From: Lytechinus pictus
Lineage: Eukaryota > Echinodermata > Echinoidea > Temnopleuroida > Toxopneustidae
NCBI RefSeq assembly: GCF_037042905.1
Contig: NC_087247.1
Span: 74,694,420 to 74,758,419, forward strand
DNA length: 64,000 nucleotides
Reading direction: 5' to 3'
Both the position numbers and the translations under genes were made by a program. This document shows, piece after piece, positions 43,508 to 58,500 of the stretch (position 1 is its first letter; every line of letters starts with the position of its first letter). Below the pieces are notes generated by a model. It had not been told where the DNA came from. It worked only from the letters and a program-made list of their open reading frames with translations, and ran no database searches.

Positions 43508-46500
43508 CTATGAAATGAAATAGCAACATACAAAATCAAGATAGAAGAAAAAAAAATTACATTAACTATTACAAAGGACTATGATAATCATCAAGATATT
43601 AAATAATCTTTTATGTTATTGGGAAGCACTATGAGGTGAAACCCATTTTGTGTCAACTCTTAAAATGTGTAAACTACTCCATCAGTAAATATTGTACAAG
43701 ATTGTCACCCTGGTCTGTTCATACTTGTTACCAGGTTTAACAATCTTTACCACAAGAAGGTAGCACATGGTATTTACCGATACCTCACAAGTTAGTAATG
43801 GCCCTCACATCACAGTTAATGTTACTAAAGATGTCTCTTCCTTGTATGGTCCACCAAATGGTAAGAGAATACAGGTTTATTAGGGGTCACTTTATTAGGG
43901 GTCAAGTCCACCCCAGAAAAATGTGAATTTGAATAGCGATAAATCAAACTAGTATAACGCTGAAAATTTCATCAAAATCGGATGTAAAATAAGAAAGTTA
44001 TGGCATTTTGAATTTCGCTTATTTTTCACAAAACAGTGATATGCACAACTCAGTGACATGCAAATGAGACAGTCAATGATGTCCATCACTCACTTATTCT
44101 TATGTTTTTTATTGTTTGAATTATACAATATTTCATTTTTTTACATATTTGACAATAAGGACCAACTTGACTGAACCATATAGTATTAAACAATGCTCAT
44201 TCCACATGTTCAGGGAGGAATTAATCGTTGTTTCTCTTGACAATAAGGAGAAAATTTGAATATTTCATATAATAAATTACAAAAGAAATAGTGAGTGGAT
44301 GACGTCATCACTCTCCTCATTTGCATAACGAGGATGTGCATATAACTGTTTTGTAAAATTAAGGGAAACTTTAAAATGTCATAACTTTCTTATTTTACAT
44401 CCAATTTTGATAAAATTTTCAGTGTTATGCTTGGTTGATTTTTCACTTTTTATTCAAACAAACTTTTTGTTGGGGTGGACTTTTCCTTTAACTTTAACCC
44501 TATCTAGGCCAGGGTATTTTGGGAGTTCATATGGCCGGGGGGGGGGGCCTCCCAGGCGCCCCCTTGAGATCTCGACCGCGCGATCGCGCCAAAAATTGGC
44601 ACGCGGGTTGTCTGGGACATAATCTACAAAATTGTATAGTAATTTATTTCATGCGAATTGCTATTAAGTGATTATGCTAATTTATGCGTAATTAGTATGC
44701 GAAATCATACTTTTTCCTCTTTCTCCCTTAATAAAGCTCCATATGTTCTAATTTTTGGCATAGAAACTCTTTGTGGTGTTCTTAGAAAGTGTACATGAAC
44801 AAAATTGCGATATCAAATCATTTTCTTACGTATTATATTGTTTTTTGCAATTTCTTATGTATTTCTTTGTTTTTTTTACCTTATGTTTTTCATTGTTTTT
44901 TTAATGAAATTTGTTTGGGGCTCTTCTGAGATCATAAAATAAATACATTTAGACCAGCAAAACTAAAAATAATCATACATTTATGATTTTTGGTTGAAAA
45001 CACAATTTACATTGACTTTGTACACAAAATCACGTTTTTGAGTAATTTTTGGTCTGACATGCACTTACATAATGTTGGGTAAGACGCAAAATTGGTCTCA
45101 AAAGTTGCGCAAGACTTGAAAGGGAAAAGTCAGCGAGCGGCACAGTAAAAAAAATTTCGCGCGGGAAAATATTGCCCTCTGAGGCCCCCCCCCCACCGGG
45201 CCTAGATAGGGTTAATATGCATTAATAAGTGATTTCATGACATAAATTACCATATTTCATACTGTAATATTCCTCCCTGCATCGGGAAATGTGAAATACT
45301 GAACAACCTATTTCTTTGTATGAGAATGTAGACATTTGATATAGTAAAGTCAGTGATTTTCTTTAAATGAGGTGCCCATGACTGGCTAGTCTGTGTCTGA
45401 CTTTGTGTCTATTTTGGATTGACTTGCATATCAGTCACATTTCACTTGACCAAAAATCATTGTCACCCCCCTCCCTACTCCCTGTGTAATTGACTTAAGT
45501 GTGGCATGGATGTACTTTTTAAGAACACAGCGCTTATTATTGGGAAATTATAAACCCACAGGATTTCCTTTTCACATATCTACTACATTATTGTAAATAA
45601 AGTTTGATTACATTTATACTTTACCTGTTGAAAATGTGTAAATTTCTAATGATCTGGAAAGAAAGACATTGAATGGAAATGTGTAGATTTTGATGATGAA
45701 AAATTACTCACGATTCTTTGACAGCTCTTGGGACTGGTACCATTCCAAGACTATCAAGAGGAAGATTATTGATAAGTTGTTGTACAGACGACATCAAGCT
45801 ATCAGAACGGTTGTCAGCTCCTCCGTATCTCAGTTGTGAAACCCTTGAAGTCGGCTGTGATCAAATGGAGAACAAAAACGTAATATTACTATGGAATAAT
45901 CACGAGTGTGAAATCTAAAATAGGAAGCTATCATCATCATCATCATCATCGTCATCGTCATCATCATTGTCATCATCGTCGTCATCATCGTCATCATCGT
46001 AATCATCGTCATCCATCGTCATCCATCCTCATCATCATCATCATCATCGTCATCATCATCGTCATCATCGTCATCATCCATCATCATCCATCATCATCCA
46101 TCATCATCATCATCACCACCACCACCATCACCACCACCATCATCATCATCATCTGTCTTAGTAATGTTAAAAAGTTTTCTTTCCTGACTCTGCTGCCATT
46201 GTTCTAGTCAGAAACAGGTATTCCAACAGATGGATGTAAGACATTTGACCACAAGAAGATAAAGAGATTAAAGCAACAAGCTTCACACATCCAGTAGAGA
46301 GTAAACTTTTTTTTTCTTATGAGAAAAACATACATTTGCATGCGCCTAACAGGCTGTCAGCTCAGTTTCTCTAGCTCCTCATTTTTTTAACTTTGAAATC
46401 GTCATCATTTCAGGGTTTTGTGTTTTTTGTGGACCATTGGAGAAAGAATATATCTTAGAAGCACCAGGAAAAGTTTCTTATCAAATGGACATTCCATGTT

Positions 46501-49500
46501 GTGACATTTCTTGGAAGAAAAACTTCAATACGTTCGAGCATGGTGTCAAAATATTCTTACCAAAGGGTACCACAGAGCCCGTGTTCCCTACTATACGAAT
46601 GCTTGTGTAACCTTTCAACTCTCCATAATACGCTGTGGGGATATAGAGATTAATCCCTGACCCTCTAACCATCCAACGGATGCTAATAATCGTACTGAAC
46701 TTTCTTCAACCAACTACCATTATAGCATTAATGAGTTATATACCATTGGGGCCAAGTATAACAGAGGAAAAATTGATATAGGCCTAAATGAAACCGTAAA
46801 GGACACGATCAAAGAATTAGAAATTGAGAGAAAACTGTTTAGGCCTCGACACAGGGGTACAAGAGCAGGACGACGAAAAGCTAAGAACCGCCTCCCGATA
46901 CAAGTAATAGTGAACCAATTCCCTGTGAAATCTCCTGAACTCAGATCACGTGATCCGTCAAACCTTGTAACTGTCCCAATACAAAGGATCGATAATGATA
47001 ATAATAATAATGATAAAAATAAGTCAGAACTCCCTTCACTCTTCCTTTGCAATGCAAGATCTGCTGTTAATAAGTTTGATGAACTCAGTGCAATTATTCA
47101 AGTTCATGATGTTGACCTATGCGCCATCACGGAAATCTGGTACAAACATGATCTTCCACTTGGACTGGTTTCCATTCCAGGTTATTCAATGTTTGTCAAG
47201 TCTAGAGAGCATCGGAGTGGAGGAGGAGTAGCCCTGTATGCCAAGCATCACTTAAATGCAACGTCACCCAGTAATATCAAGGTACCTGACAACTTGGAAG
47301 TAGTTTGGGCCAAATTGCACCCTCACCGACTGCCTAGATCTGTATCGTGCATATTTTGTGCTGCTGTCTACTTCCCTCAGCCTGACAATTTAGTTGAAGC
47401 ACAACTGGTTGAACATCTCCTTGCAGCTATCGATGATATCATGACCCGCCATCCGGAAGCTGCAATCTTCATAACGGGTGACTTCAACCGATTGGACACT
47501 TCCGCCTTAGTCGCCGATCCCCGTTTTCAACAAGTTGTAAGACAAGCGACCAGAGGTGATAGGATCTTAGATAAGATTATTTGCAACATCAGCGATAGAT
47601 ATAAAGAAGTTATTATCTGTTCTCCCATTGGTCAGTCGGATCATAATTCAGTACTTTGGCTTCCACGAGACCATGTAGCTCCAAGCAATGCTAGCAATTA
47701 TCGTACAACTCGTCCTATGCCTGACAGTGCAATACGGTCCTTCGGTATGTGGTTGAATAGTGTTGATTGGACTGACGTTACCAACAAGGTGGATATCAAT
47801 GAAAAATATGAGTTATTCATTCAAACGCTCCAATCTGCAATAGATCATTTCTTTCCGATTCGTAGGGTGAAGCTTCACAAGTGTGACAAACCATGGATGA
47901 CCCCACAGATAAAGCATCTCATCAATGAACGACAACGAGCTTTCCATCGAAATGACATTGCAGTTTGGAAGAGATTAAAGGCAACCTTGAAAGTGAGCAT
48001 AGAACATGCTAAGAAGGAATACTATGCTTCACGGGTTCAACGCTTGAAGAAAAACAACCCTTCAGCTTGGTTTCGTCAAATGCGAGTGATGACCGGAAAT
48101 ACTAAGGATCCTAACCCTATTCAAGTTCCGGATATACCTTCAAGCGATGAAGCTGCAATAGCTGCTGCCATCAACCAGTCCTTTGCCTCTGTAGCATCCG
48201 ATATCCACCAACTCGACTTAGCTGAGCTCCCATCGCTTCTCACCATTCTCTTTTTTTTCAACCCAAACATCATGCACTCTTTTTTATCATTTTTAACGAT
48301 GTAAACTGGTACAATACAGACAAATTCTACTTTTTTATCCTCACAATTCACTATGTTGAATTCTAATTATAACTTAAACAGGATTTTTTTTTTTCTAGTA
48401 GCCTCGCTACCCTTCTCTCTTGTCCTTTTTTTTCGGTGTATATTTACGTTGTATTCCAAATTAAGTTGCTTTCACTATTGATCAATTACTCCATCTCGTT
48501 TACGATGCTATTCTTGTTTGTTTTTGTTTGTTTTGTTTTTCATCTGCCTACAAATTTAATTGCTGCTTCATTTTTTTTCTTCTGCCCCTCTTCTCCTCAC
48601 TTTTGCTATTCTGCCTATATATTTGTTTTCCTCCTTATCTTTCATCTCTTGTGTATTCATATATTTAATTTATTCCTTAATTGTATATGATCTGGTACTT
48701 TTGTGCATAATTTGTATGTCTCATCTATGACTTTGTATTTTTTTGTTTTAGTTCTGTGATTCTTGTAATTGACGTCAACGTCATATTGAACACTTTTTGT
48801 CTTGTAATAAGTTTTTTTTTTTTTGTACCATATTTGTTGTTTTATTCTATTATGTTTTTTTTTTTGTTATATGCCACACTTTACTTATTCCTTATAATTT
48901 CAATCTTTTATATTGTAAAAACTTTTTGTAATTCGGCTCTGTGCTGTGATGAAAGTTTTTTATCTGAATAAACCATTTTGAATTGAATTGAATTGAATTA
49001 AACATTTTCCAGTTACTTTCTACAATTCTTTTCTGATGTGGATTGATTGATTAATAAAAAATTAACGACACTATCAACACATACGTGTCATATAAGTGTC
49101 AGACAGTTAATCTGGAAAGGTTACTATAATACAGTACAAATTACCCTTATGCAACTTTACAAAGGAACAGGATTATAAATAAGTGATTATCAGTAATAAA
49201 TTAATACGTTAAATATTTCCCCGGGATAACTTCCCTACTCTTTACGAAAAGAGGAGTAGGTTTTTTAACGTGCAAATGGTGTGACTCTCCCTTACACGGG
49301 ACCGACGGCTTAGAGTCTCCTCCGAAAGACTAGACAATTGGAATAAAATACCTTGCCCAAGGGTATACCTGTTGTGATTGGGATTCGAACAGTTTCCCAC
49401 CTAAAATCTGATAAAAAGATTGATCTCCTTTAGGAAATTTACAATACATAATCGTGAAATATCTCTAAATAATGTCTTAAGGTCAGGAACATCATAAAAG

Positions 49501-52500
49501 TTAGTACGAATATGTGCAAAATCAGCACATTCAATGAGGATGTGTTTAACTGTAAGTGTACAATTACATGATATGCATTGAGGTGGATTTTCTCCTGCAA
49601 ATAAATATGCATGTGTTAAGTGAGAATGTCCAATACGAGCACGGGTCAATACAATGTCTTCCCGTCGTTTAGCTAATGGAAGAGTATTTTGTGATTCAAG
49701 TCTTGGTTGGTGTTGATGGAGTTTATTATTAGGATTTAGATCCCATGATGTTTGCCATTTATTTCTAATATAAGTATTAACCTTTGATTTTAAATCAGTG
49801 TAAGGTATCTGTATTTCTGTTATATCCAGATCTAAAGCTTCTTTGGCTAACTTATCAGCTTTTTCATTACCTTGAATACCTGTATGGCTTGGTATCCAAA
49901 CAAATATTATTCGTTTACCTAGTGTATTGATTTTATACAGAATTTCCAATAACTGAACAATATAAGGATGTTTATGATTTCTATTTTGTAATGCCGTTAA
50001 AGAAGACAAAGAATCTGTATAAATAACAAAAAGTCTACCGACACAGTTTTCTACAACACCTAAAGCCATTTTCAAAGCTACTAACTCAGCAGTATATATG
50101 GAAGAACTTAATATTAGAAGAACTATCTGGCAATCTAACTTGTCTTTGTATAGGACCACTTATACAAGCCGCACCTACTTTATTCTGGCGTTTTGATCCA
50201 TCTGTATAGATTGCACGATAATTACTATATTTATGTCTTATTTCTCCAAATTTATTTAGGAAAACTAAATCACTTGTAAAACCCTTTTTATATGTTCTTA
50301 GTGTAAAATCAATTACTGGTTCAGCAATCATCCATGGTGGAATATCAGATATCAAGGAAGGAGCTACGTTAGTAGCATCCAGTATATGTGTTGAAGCTTC
50401 TTTAGTACGTAAACCAAAAGTTTTGATGGCTGATGGTTTACTAGTATAAAAATTAATATATCGTGGCGTGAATGTACAATCATATGTCGGATTATGAGAG
50501 TTATTTTTTAGCTTTATCGCATAGTGTAAAGAGAGCTTTTCGTACCTTAGATGTAAGGGGGGTTCATTAGCCTCCACATAAAGACTCTCCATAGGAGATG
50601 TACGAAATGCTCCTAGACAAAGTCCTTGATTCTGTATGGGTTTCAATTTTTCAAGATATGACTTTCGAGCGGAACTATAAACTGCACTGCCATAATCAAG
50701 CTAGATCTAACTAAAGATCTATATAAACGGAGAAGGACAATGCGATCAGCACCCCAATCCATTTTGGACACAACCTTCAAAAGATTTAAAGCTTTATGAC
50801 ACTTTTGTCTTACATAATCAATATGAGCTTTAAAATTGAATTTATTATCAAAGATTAAGCCTAGGTATTTAGTTTGTTGAACTACAGGAATGATAGAGCC
50901 ATTTATTCTAACTTTAGGATCTGGATGTACTGATCGTTTAGTACAAAAATGTACACAAACTGTCTTGGTTTTTGAAAAGCGGAAACCATTCTCATCTGCC
51001 CACCTTTCAATTCTATTTAGACAATTTTGTAATACTGTTTCAATGGTCGACATACTTTGTGACGAACAAGAAATACAAAAGTCGTCCACAAACAAGGACT
51101 TATCAAACCTAGGATTTACAACGTCAACAATGCTATTGATCTTCAATAAGAACAAAGTAACAGAAAGTATGCTACCTTGAGGAACACCCATTTCCTGATT
51201 GTGTAATTCTGAAAAAGTTGACCCAAGGCGGATTCGAAACACACGATTCGAAAGAAAATTCTGAATGAAAATGGGCAACCTGCCCCTCAACCCAAGATTG
51301 AAAAGGTCTCTCATAATTCCATACTTCCAAGTAGTATCATAGGCCTTTTCAAGATAAAAAAAGACAGATACCACATGGTGACCTCGAATAATGCCATCAC
51401 GAATGAAAGATTCAAGGCGAATAAGTTGATCAACAGTGCTTCGATTATGACGAAAACCACTTTGAAACTTTGAAATCAAACCACGCTTCTCCAAGAACCA
51501 AACTAATCGGGCATTAATCATTCTTTCCATGGTTTTACAAAGACAACTAGTCAAAGAAATGGGACGGTAATTCGTAGGCTTAGATGTGTGCTTACCAGGT
51601 TTCGGAATAGGAATAATGGTAGCTTCCCGCCACGAATCTGGGAAGTCACCTGTTCTCCAAATTTTGTTAAATATATCTAATAGAACTAAAAGAGATGCTT
51701 CTGGTAGATGTTTTAAAAATTGATAATGAATTTCATCTGGACCAGTTGCAGTATCATGACATTTACCGAGTGAGTTTTTTAACTCAGAGATAGTAAATGG
51801 GATATTATAATCCTTTACATTGTTTGATAAAAAATTGAGTTCCTGACTTTCTGCTTGATTTTTATAAATCTGAAATGCAGGAGAGTAATGATTAGATGAT
51901 GAGTTATGTTCGAATTCCTCTGCCAGTAAATTAACAATATCTGTCCTTTCTGTACATTTATCACCATCCGATTTAGTCAAATAAGATACAGAATTACTCA
52001 GATGTTTTCCACATATTTTCCTCACCATTTCCCACACTTTATTAATGGGAGTATGAATATTCAATTTAGAAACATAATTTTTCCAAGATTGACGTTTATT
52101 TTTCTTGATAATATTGCGTGTGTTTGCTCTTGTTTCTCGATATTTTCGCAAATTGTTATTATTTGGGTATTTTTTAAATTTCCTTAAGGCCTTTTTACGA
52201 CATTTAACAGCTTCTTTACATTCAGCATTAAACCAAGGATTATGTTTACGATGAGAAGAACCAGATTTTGGTATCGTATTGGTAGCTATATCAAGTAATG
52301 TATGAGAAAACAAAGTAAGAGGATCCTCTGTATCCTGAAAATTATCATTATTAATATTTAATAAACACTGATTTGAGAAAGCATCCCAATTTGCTTTGTG
52401 AAGTTGCCATTTAGAAACTTTTTCCTCTGGCAAAGGTCTTACAATTTCAATAAGAATAGGGAAGTGATCACTACCACATTGTTCACTATGGACTTTCCAT

Positions 52501-55500
52501 TGGAAATCCATAAAAATATTAGGTGAACAAATAGATATATTTTCTGATGTGGAATAGGCCTATAAAGTAAATAACTGTTTCATCAGACAAACTATCACTT
52601 CCTCTGTGATAAGAAGAGGTGCTTTCTTTTCTCAACTTTGCTCCCTGAAAGATAGCTACATCCAACTCGCCTTTACAAAAGTAGTAATTACTTGCTTTAT
52701 ACCATAATACTTGATAATATAATTCTACCATCTAATATGAAAATGATGATAGTGAAGTTCTAGTATTTCTAACCTGTGGAAAGCTTGATGTAATACTTGT
52801 CATAACATCTGCTGTTTGAGGAGAAGCTGATGGTTTACTGGCTGGTGCTGTACCACTCCTAGATCTCATCAATTCAGTCATCTTGTCTTCAATCTATATA
52901 GTATAGGGAATAGATAGTAATAAATTGTTGACTGACTCAAAGGGTTACCAATAAGCTAGACAAGATCTCTTAAATTGAGTCATCTTGCTCTCAATCTATA
53001 GAATATAGACTTGGGAATAGATAACTTTAAGCAAGCATGAAGAAATTTAGTTTCATATTTTGTGAGCATTTATGCATGAAATCAATGATTCCATACCATG
53101 CTACAAGCAATACTTTTCCAAGGAGTGAGTATATTTTCGTTCATTAAATGATGTTCTACAGTACTTCATTGGTATGAGGGTAACTAATAGGTTGGACATA
53201 ATATATAATGACAAGTACATGTATATCCATGATTTCATACCCTCTTCACTGATTTCCAATTTAATTACATCACTTCTCAAAAAGCATCAAGAATTTCCTC
53301 TTAATAAAATTGTGAAAAATTTTCTGCACGAATTCAATGAATATTCTTTGCCTGATAAATAATAAATCATTTTAAAAAGCAGTGTCAATCATTTCCATGA
53401 AACCTATACAACTTATACAACTTACAAAGATGAAAAGCATGGTAAATAATTGCTTTTTGATGCTGTATTACTAAATCATGCACAGGTATTAGAGGGGAAA
53501 TAACTGGATGAAAAATTTCTTAACAATTGTAAATTTTGCATGAAATACAGAACAAAGGGCAATTTCCCATGTGAAGTTCATATGCTAATTTAAATTGGAA
53601 CTGGGCTTTTATTCTCTAAAACACATTATGTTGGTCACACATTTCAACATTAAAAACTATATTATAGCGTATAAAACACACTGATAACATTCTTTAAGGT
53701 GGTAACAAAGAAAATTTACCTTGCTTAGCTCATTTAAAACCTTCTGGTATTCATATGGTAGATCAGGAAGTCTATATTGAGCACTGTTTAACAGATTCTG
53801 GAATTTACGTGTTTCACTTCCAGTACTACATATCCAAACAGGATGAAGGAAAAACGAAAGAAATTATGAATCTTCATTATACAAGAACATATGTACAAAA
53901 ACTTCAACAAAGGTAGCAAATACTAGAGAAACAGATTTTTCATCTTTGCAATATTTTGTTAAAGGAGAATGAAACTCTTGGAGCAAGTTAGCTTTTGTGA
54001 AAGCAGAAAAATCAAAGAATTAGATCAACAAAAGTTTGAGTAAAATAGGACTAGCAATAGAAGAGTTATGAGCATTTGAATGTCGAGATCACTAATGCTA
54101 TGGAGATCCTCCTATTGGCAATGCGACCAAGATCTATGATGTCACAGATGAACAACTCTCCCCTTTTGGACACTGAAAATATACCCCAAAACATCTCTTT
54201 TTGCTCATTCTAATCATATGACAAACGATTCATCAATGATATAATGTTGTGAAACCTCTGTACTTGTCCTCTCATAAAGAGAACACCTCACCTTGTGATA
54301 GACTCTATAAAAGTGAGAATATAAGTGAAATAAGTACTAAAGTAATGAGGGAGTTGTACGTGTGTGACATCACAGATCTTGGTCGCATTGCCAATGGAGG
54401 ATCTACATGGCATTAGTGATCTCGATATTCAAATGCTCATAACTTTCTTATTATTCATTCAATCTTCCTCAAACTTTCAACAATATGTTTCTTTGATTTT
54501 TCTCTTCGATATGGATTCAGCTGGTCTCAAGGGTTTCATTCTCCTTTAAGAATCATTTTCATATCAAAGAGATGAAAAGATGATAAGATAAAAATCCATA
54601 TTTTTATTATTTGAAAAAGACATGAAATGAAATACTCAAAAAAATTTGCTTTGTTCAATTGATCGTGGGCCCAGCAGTAGCTGTGCAGCGCCTGATTGAC
54701 GAGGCTCTATCCCTTTAATCATTGGAACACCAAACAGGGTAAAAGCAACTCCCATCTTTTAACGTTGTTTGTTCTGATGCTGCCAAGGTTTGAATTCCCA
54801 GATGTGAGACGGATACTCTACCAACTGAGCCAACATGTGCAATGTTGACAACAACATGTATTACATAAATTGTCGACATGAAGTAAAATACAATTCTTAA
54901 CTACAAAAATCAAATATCAATGAATGTTAGAAATATGAACATATAAGAACAGGAAAATTGTACAATAAACCTAGCAATACACCCACTTGATTACTGTAAA
55001 AATATTGACACAATAGGAAAAGACATTGACATACTGAGTTAAAAAACAGGCATAGAATTCATCTACTGAAGTAAAAATGTTATAATAACAGTCTTTATCT
55101 TTTCCTTTACCAATCAAAAGTAAGGCACGTTAGCAAACATCAGCACCACAACTTTTGAAAAAGCACTTAATAAGAATTATTATTATTTCATGCAAGAGTT
55201 CCACAAGTATCTTTTCATCGCTAGTGTTCACATTCATAATGAATGTAGGAAAACTCTTGTAAAAGAGGCATCTTAACTTTATAGCAGGATTGTAGGATTC
55301 CTGTATGAATACATAGATAGCTCTGAGTGCATGAATTCCTAACTTAAACAAATACAGTTCTGAATCCATTCCAAACACTATCTTTTGATATTTCAGGCTC
55401 TGAATCTTTCTGTATTCAATCAGTCAGTTTACTTTCTAGATTTCTACCAGTAATATTTCCTTAAAAATACAGAATGCAAAATAAAAATTCTGCTTACCCG

Positions 55501-58500
55501 TGCCAGATGCCAAAGTTGTGATGAAGATTTTTCAAGATTTCAAACAAGTCATCAAAGATCTTCTTCGCATTTACCATCTTCTTAGCCAATTTTTCCCTGG
55601 AAAAAAAAGTCAATAGTATCAATATAATAAGACTAAATCATTCTGAAACTCCATGACTTGAGAGCCACACCCCTCTCCCCGACCCTTCTAATCACAGCTT
55701 TACAATGTCAATAGAATGGAGAACAACCTAAAATTCCTTATATTAAAGTTGAAAGGAATAATTAATTGCAGGCACATGTCAAAACTGACTTGAAGCACTG
55801 AGGGTGGATTTGTTGAGTATGACAATGAAAGTTCAACAGTAATGCCACTGGTCATGTATTTATCTGCATAGTTGCAATAGATGATCAAAGATATCAGGGA
55901 CCATAAAGGATTTAACATTGATTATGATAACTGTGCCATTATGGTACTACCATGATGTTGACATATATCACCAGCCTGTCACAATCAATGTTTCCATGGT
56001 AGTTATGTCATTATTGTACTACCATGATGTTGACATATATCACCAGCCTGTCATAATCAAGGTTTCCATGGTAGTTATGCCATTATGGTACTATCATGAT
56101 GTTAACAGATATCACCAGCCTGTCATAATCAAGGTTTCCATGGTAGTTATGTCATTATGGTACTACCATGATGTTAACAGATATCACCAGCCTGTCACAA
56201 TCAAGGTTTCCATGTAGTTATGTCATTATGGTACTACCATGATGTTAACAGATATCACCAGCCTGTCATAATCAAGGTTTCCATGGTACATGTAGTTATG
56301 TCATTATGGTACTACCATGATGTTAACAGATATCACCAGCCTGTCACAATCAAGGTTTCCATGGAGTTATGTTATTATGGTACTACCATGATGTTGACAG
56401 ATATCACCAGCCTGTCACAATTAAGGTTTCCATGGAGTTATGTTATTATGGTACTACCATGATGTTAACAGATATCACCAGCCTGTCATAATCAAGGTTT
56501 CCATGGAGTTATGTTATTATGGTACTACCATGATATTAACAGATATCACCAGCATGTCACAATCAAGGTTTCCATGGTAGTTATGTCATTATGGTACTAC
56601 CATGATGTTAACAGATATCACCAGCCTGTCACAATTAAGGTTTCCATGGAGTTATGTTATTATGGTACTACCATGATATTAACAGATATCACCAGCATGT
56701 CACAATCAAGGTTTCCATGGTAGTTATGTCATTATGGTACTACCATGATGTTAACAGATATCACCAGCCTGTCACAATCAAGGTTTCCATGGTAGTTATG
56801 TCATTATGGTACTACCATGATGTTAACAGATATCACCAGCCTGTCACAATTAAGGTTTCCATGGAGTTATGTCATTATGGTACTACCATGATGTTAACAG
56901 ATATCACCAGCCTGTCACAATTAAGGTTTCCATGGTAGTTATGCTATTATGGTACTACCATGATGTTAACAGATATCACCAGCCTGTCATAATCAAGGTT
57001 TCCATGGAGTTATGCTATTATGGTACTACCATGATGTTAACAGATATCACCAGCCTGTCACAATTAAGGTTTCCATGGAGTTATGTCATTATGGTACTAC
57101 CATGATGTTAACAGATATCACCAGCCTGTCACAATTAAGGTTTCCATGGTAGTTATGCTATTATGGTACTACCATGATGTTAACAGATATCACCAGCCTG
57201 TCACAATCAAGGTTTCCATGGTAGTTATGTCATTATGGTATTACCATGATGTTAACAGATATCACCAGCCTGTCACAATCAAGGTTTCCATGGTAGTTAT
57301 GTCATTATGGTACTACCATGATGTTGACAGATATCACCAGCATGTCACAATTAAGGTTTCCATGGTAGTTATGTCATTATGGTACTACCATGATGTTAAC
57401 AGATATCACCAGCCTGTCACAATCAAGGTTTCCATGGTAGTTATGCCATTATGGTACTACCATGATGTTAACAGATATCACCAGCCTGTCACAATTAAGG
57501 TTTCCATGGTAGTTATGCCATTATGGTACTACCATGATGTTAACAGATATCACCAGCCTGTCACAATCAATGTTTCCATGGAGTTATGTTATTATGGTAC
57601 TACCATGATGTTAACAGATATCACCAGCCTGTCACAATCAAGGTTTCCATGGTAGTTATGTCATTATGGTACTACCATGATGTTAACAGATATCACCAGC
57701 CTGTCACAATTAAGGTTTCCATGGTAGTTATGCTATTATGGTACTACCATGATGTTAGCAGATATCACCAGCCTGTCACAATTAAGGTTTCCATGGTAGT
57801 TATGCTATTATGGTACTACCATGATGTTGACAGATATCACCAGCCTGTCACAATTAAGGTTTCCATGGTAGTTATGTCATTATGGTACTACCATGATGTT
57901 GGCAGATATCACCAGCCTGTCACAATCAAGGTTTCCATGGTAGTTATGTCATTATGGTACTACCATGATGTTAACAGATATCACCAGCCTGTCACAATCA
58001 AGGTTTCCATGGAGTTATGTTATTATGGTACTACCATGATGTTGGCAGATATCACCAGCCTGTCATAATCAAGGTTTCCATGGAGTTATGTCATTATGGT
58101 ACTACCATGATGTTAACAGATATCACCAGCCTGTCATAATCAAGGTTTCCATGGAGTTATGTTATTATGGTACTACCATGATATTAACAGATATCACCAG
58201 CATGTCACAATCAAGGTTTCCATGGTAGTTATGTCATTATGGTACTACCATGATGTTAACAGATATCACCAGCCTGTCACAATTAAGGTTTCCATGGAGT
58301 TATGTTATTATGGTACTACCATGATATTAACAGATATCACCAGCATGTCACAATCAAGGTTTCCATGGTAGTTATGTCATTATGGTACTACCATGATGTT
58401 AACAGATATCACCAGCCTGTCACAATCAAGGTTTCCATGGTAGTTATGTCATTATGGTACTACCATGATGTTAACAGATATCACCAGCCTGTCACAATTA

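Larger units (their letters stand above)
46505..49000 (+). mobile_element. CR1/L2-type LINE with internal deletion of the RT
   Basis: It has an ORF with a decayed 2A-like motif (46631-46663), an APE endonuclease (46661-48240) and then an abrupt switch to a T-rich 3' UTR ending AATAAACCATTTTGAATTG and ATTGAATTGAATT repeats (48965-49000). The reverse transcriptase is missing, so the copy is internally deleted near 48240. The tail type is the same as in the 2.3-kb-end LINE. It lies antisense in a TBK1-like intron. Confidence 0.8.
49393..52560 (-). mobile_element. Nimb/I-like LINE with RNase H, 5' truncated
   Basis: Endonuclease end, RT and RNase H are read in order on the - strand over three frames. 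An RNase H domain after the RT is characteristic of the I/Nimb group and absent from CR1. The copy begins inside the endonuclease (about 52560), the usual 5' truncation. Frameshifts lie near 50645 and 50100. It sits in the same TBK1-like intron as the CR1/L2-type remnant, in opposite orientation to it. Confidence 0.85.

Noticed and set aside
45830..46207. His-rich and Met-rich open frames
   Set aside because: Translation of the (CAT)n microsatellite in different frames.
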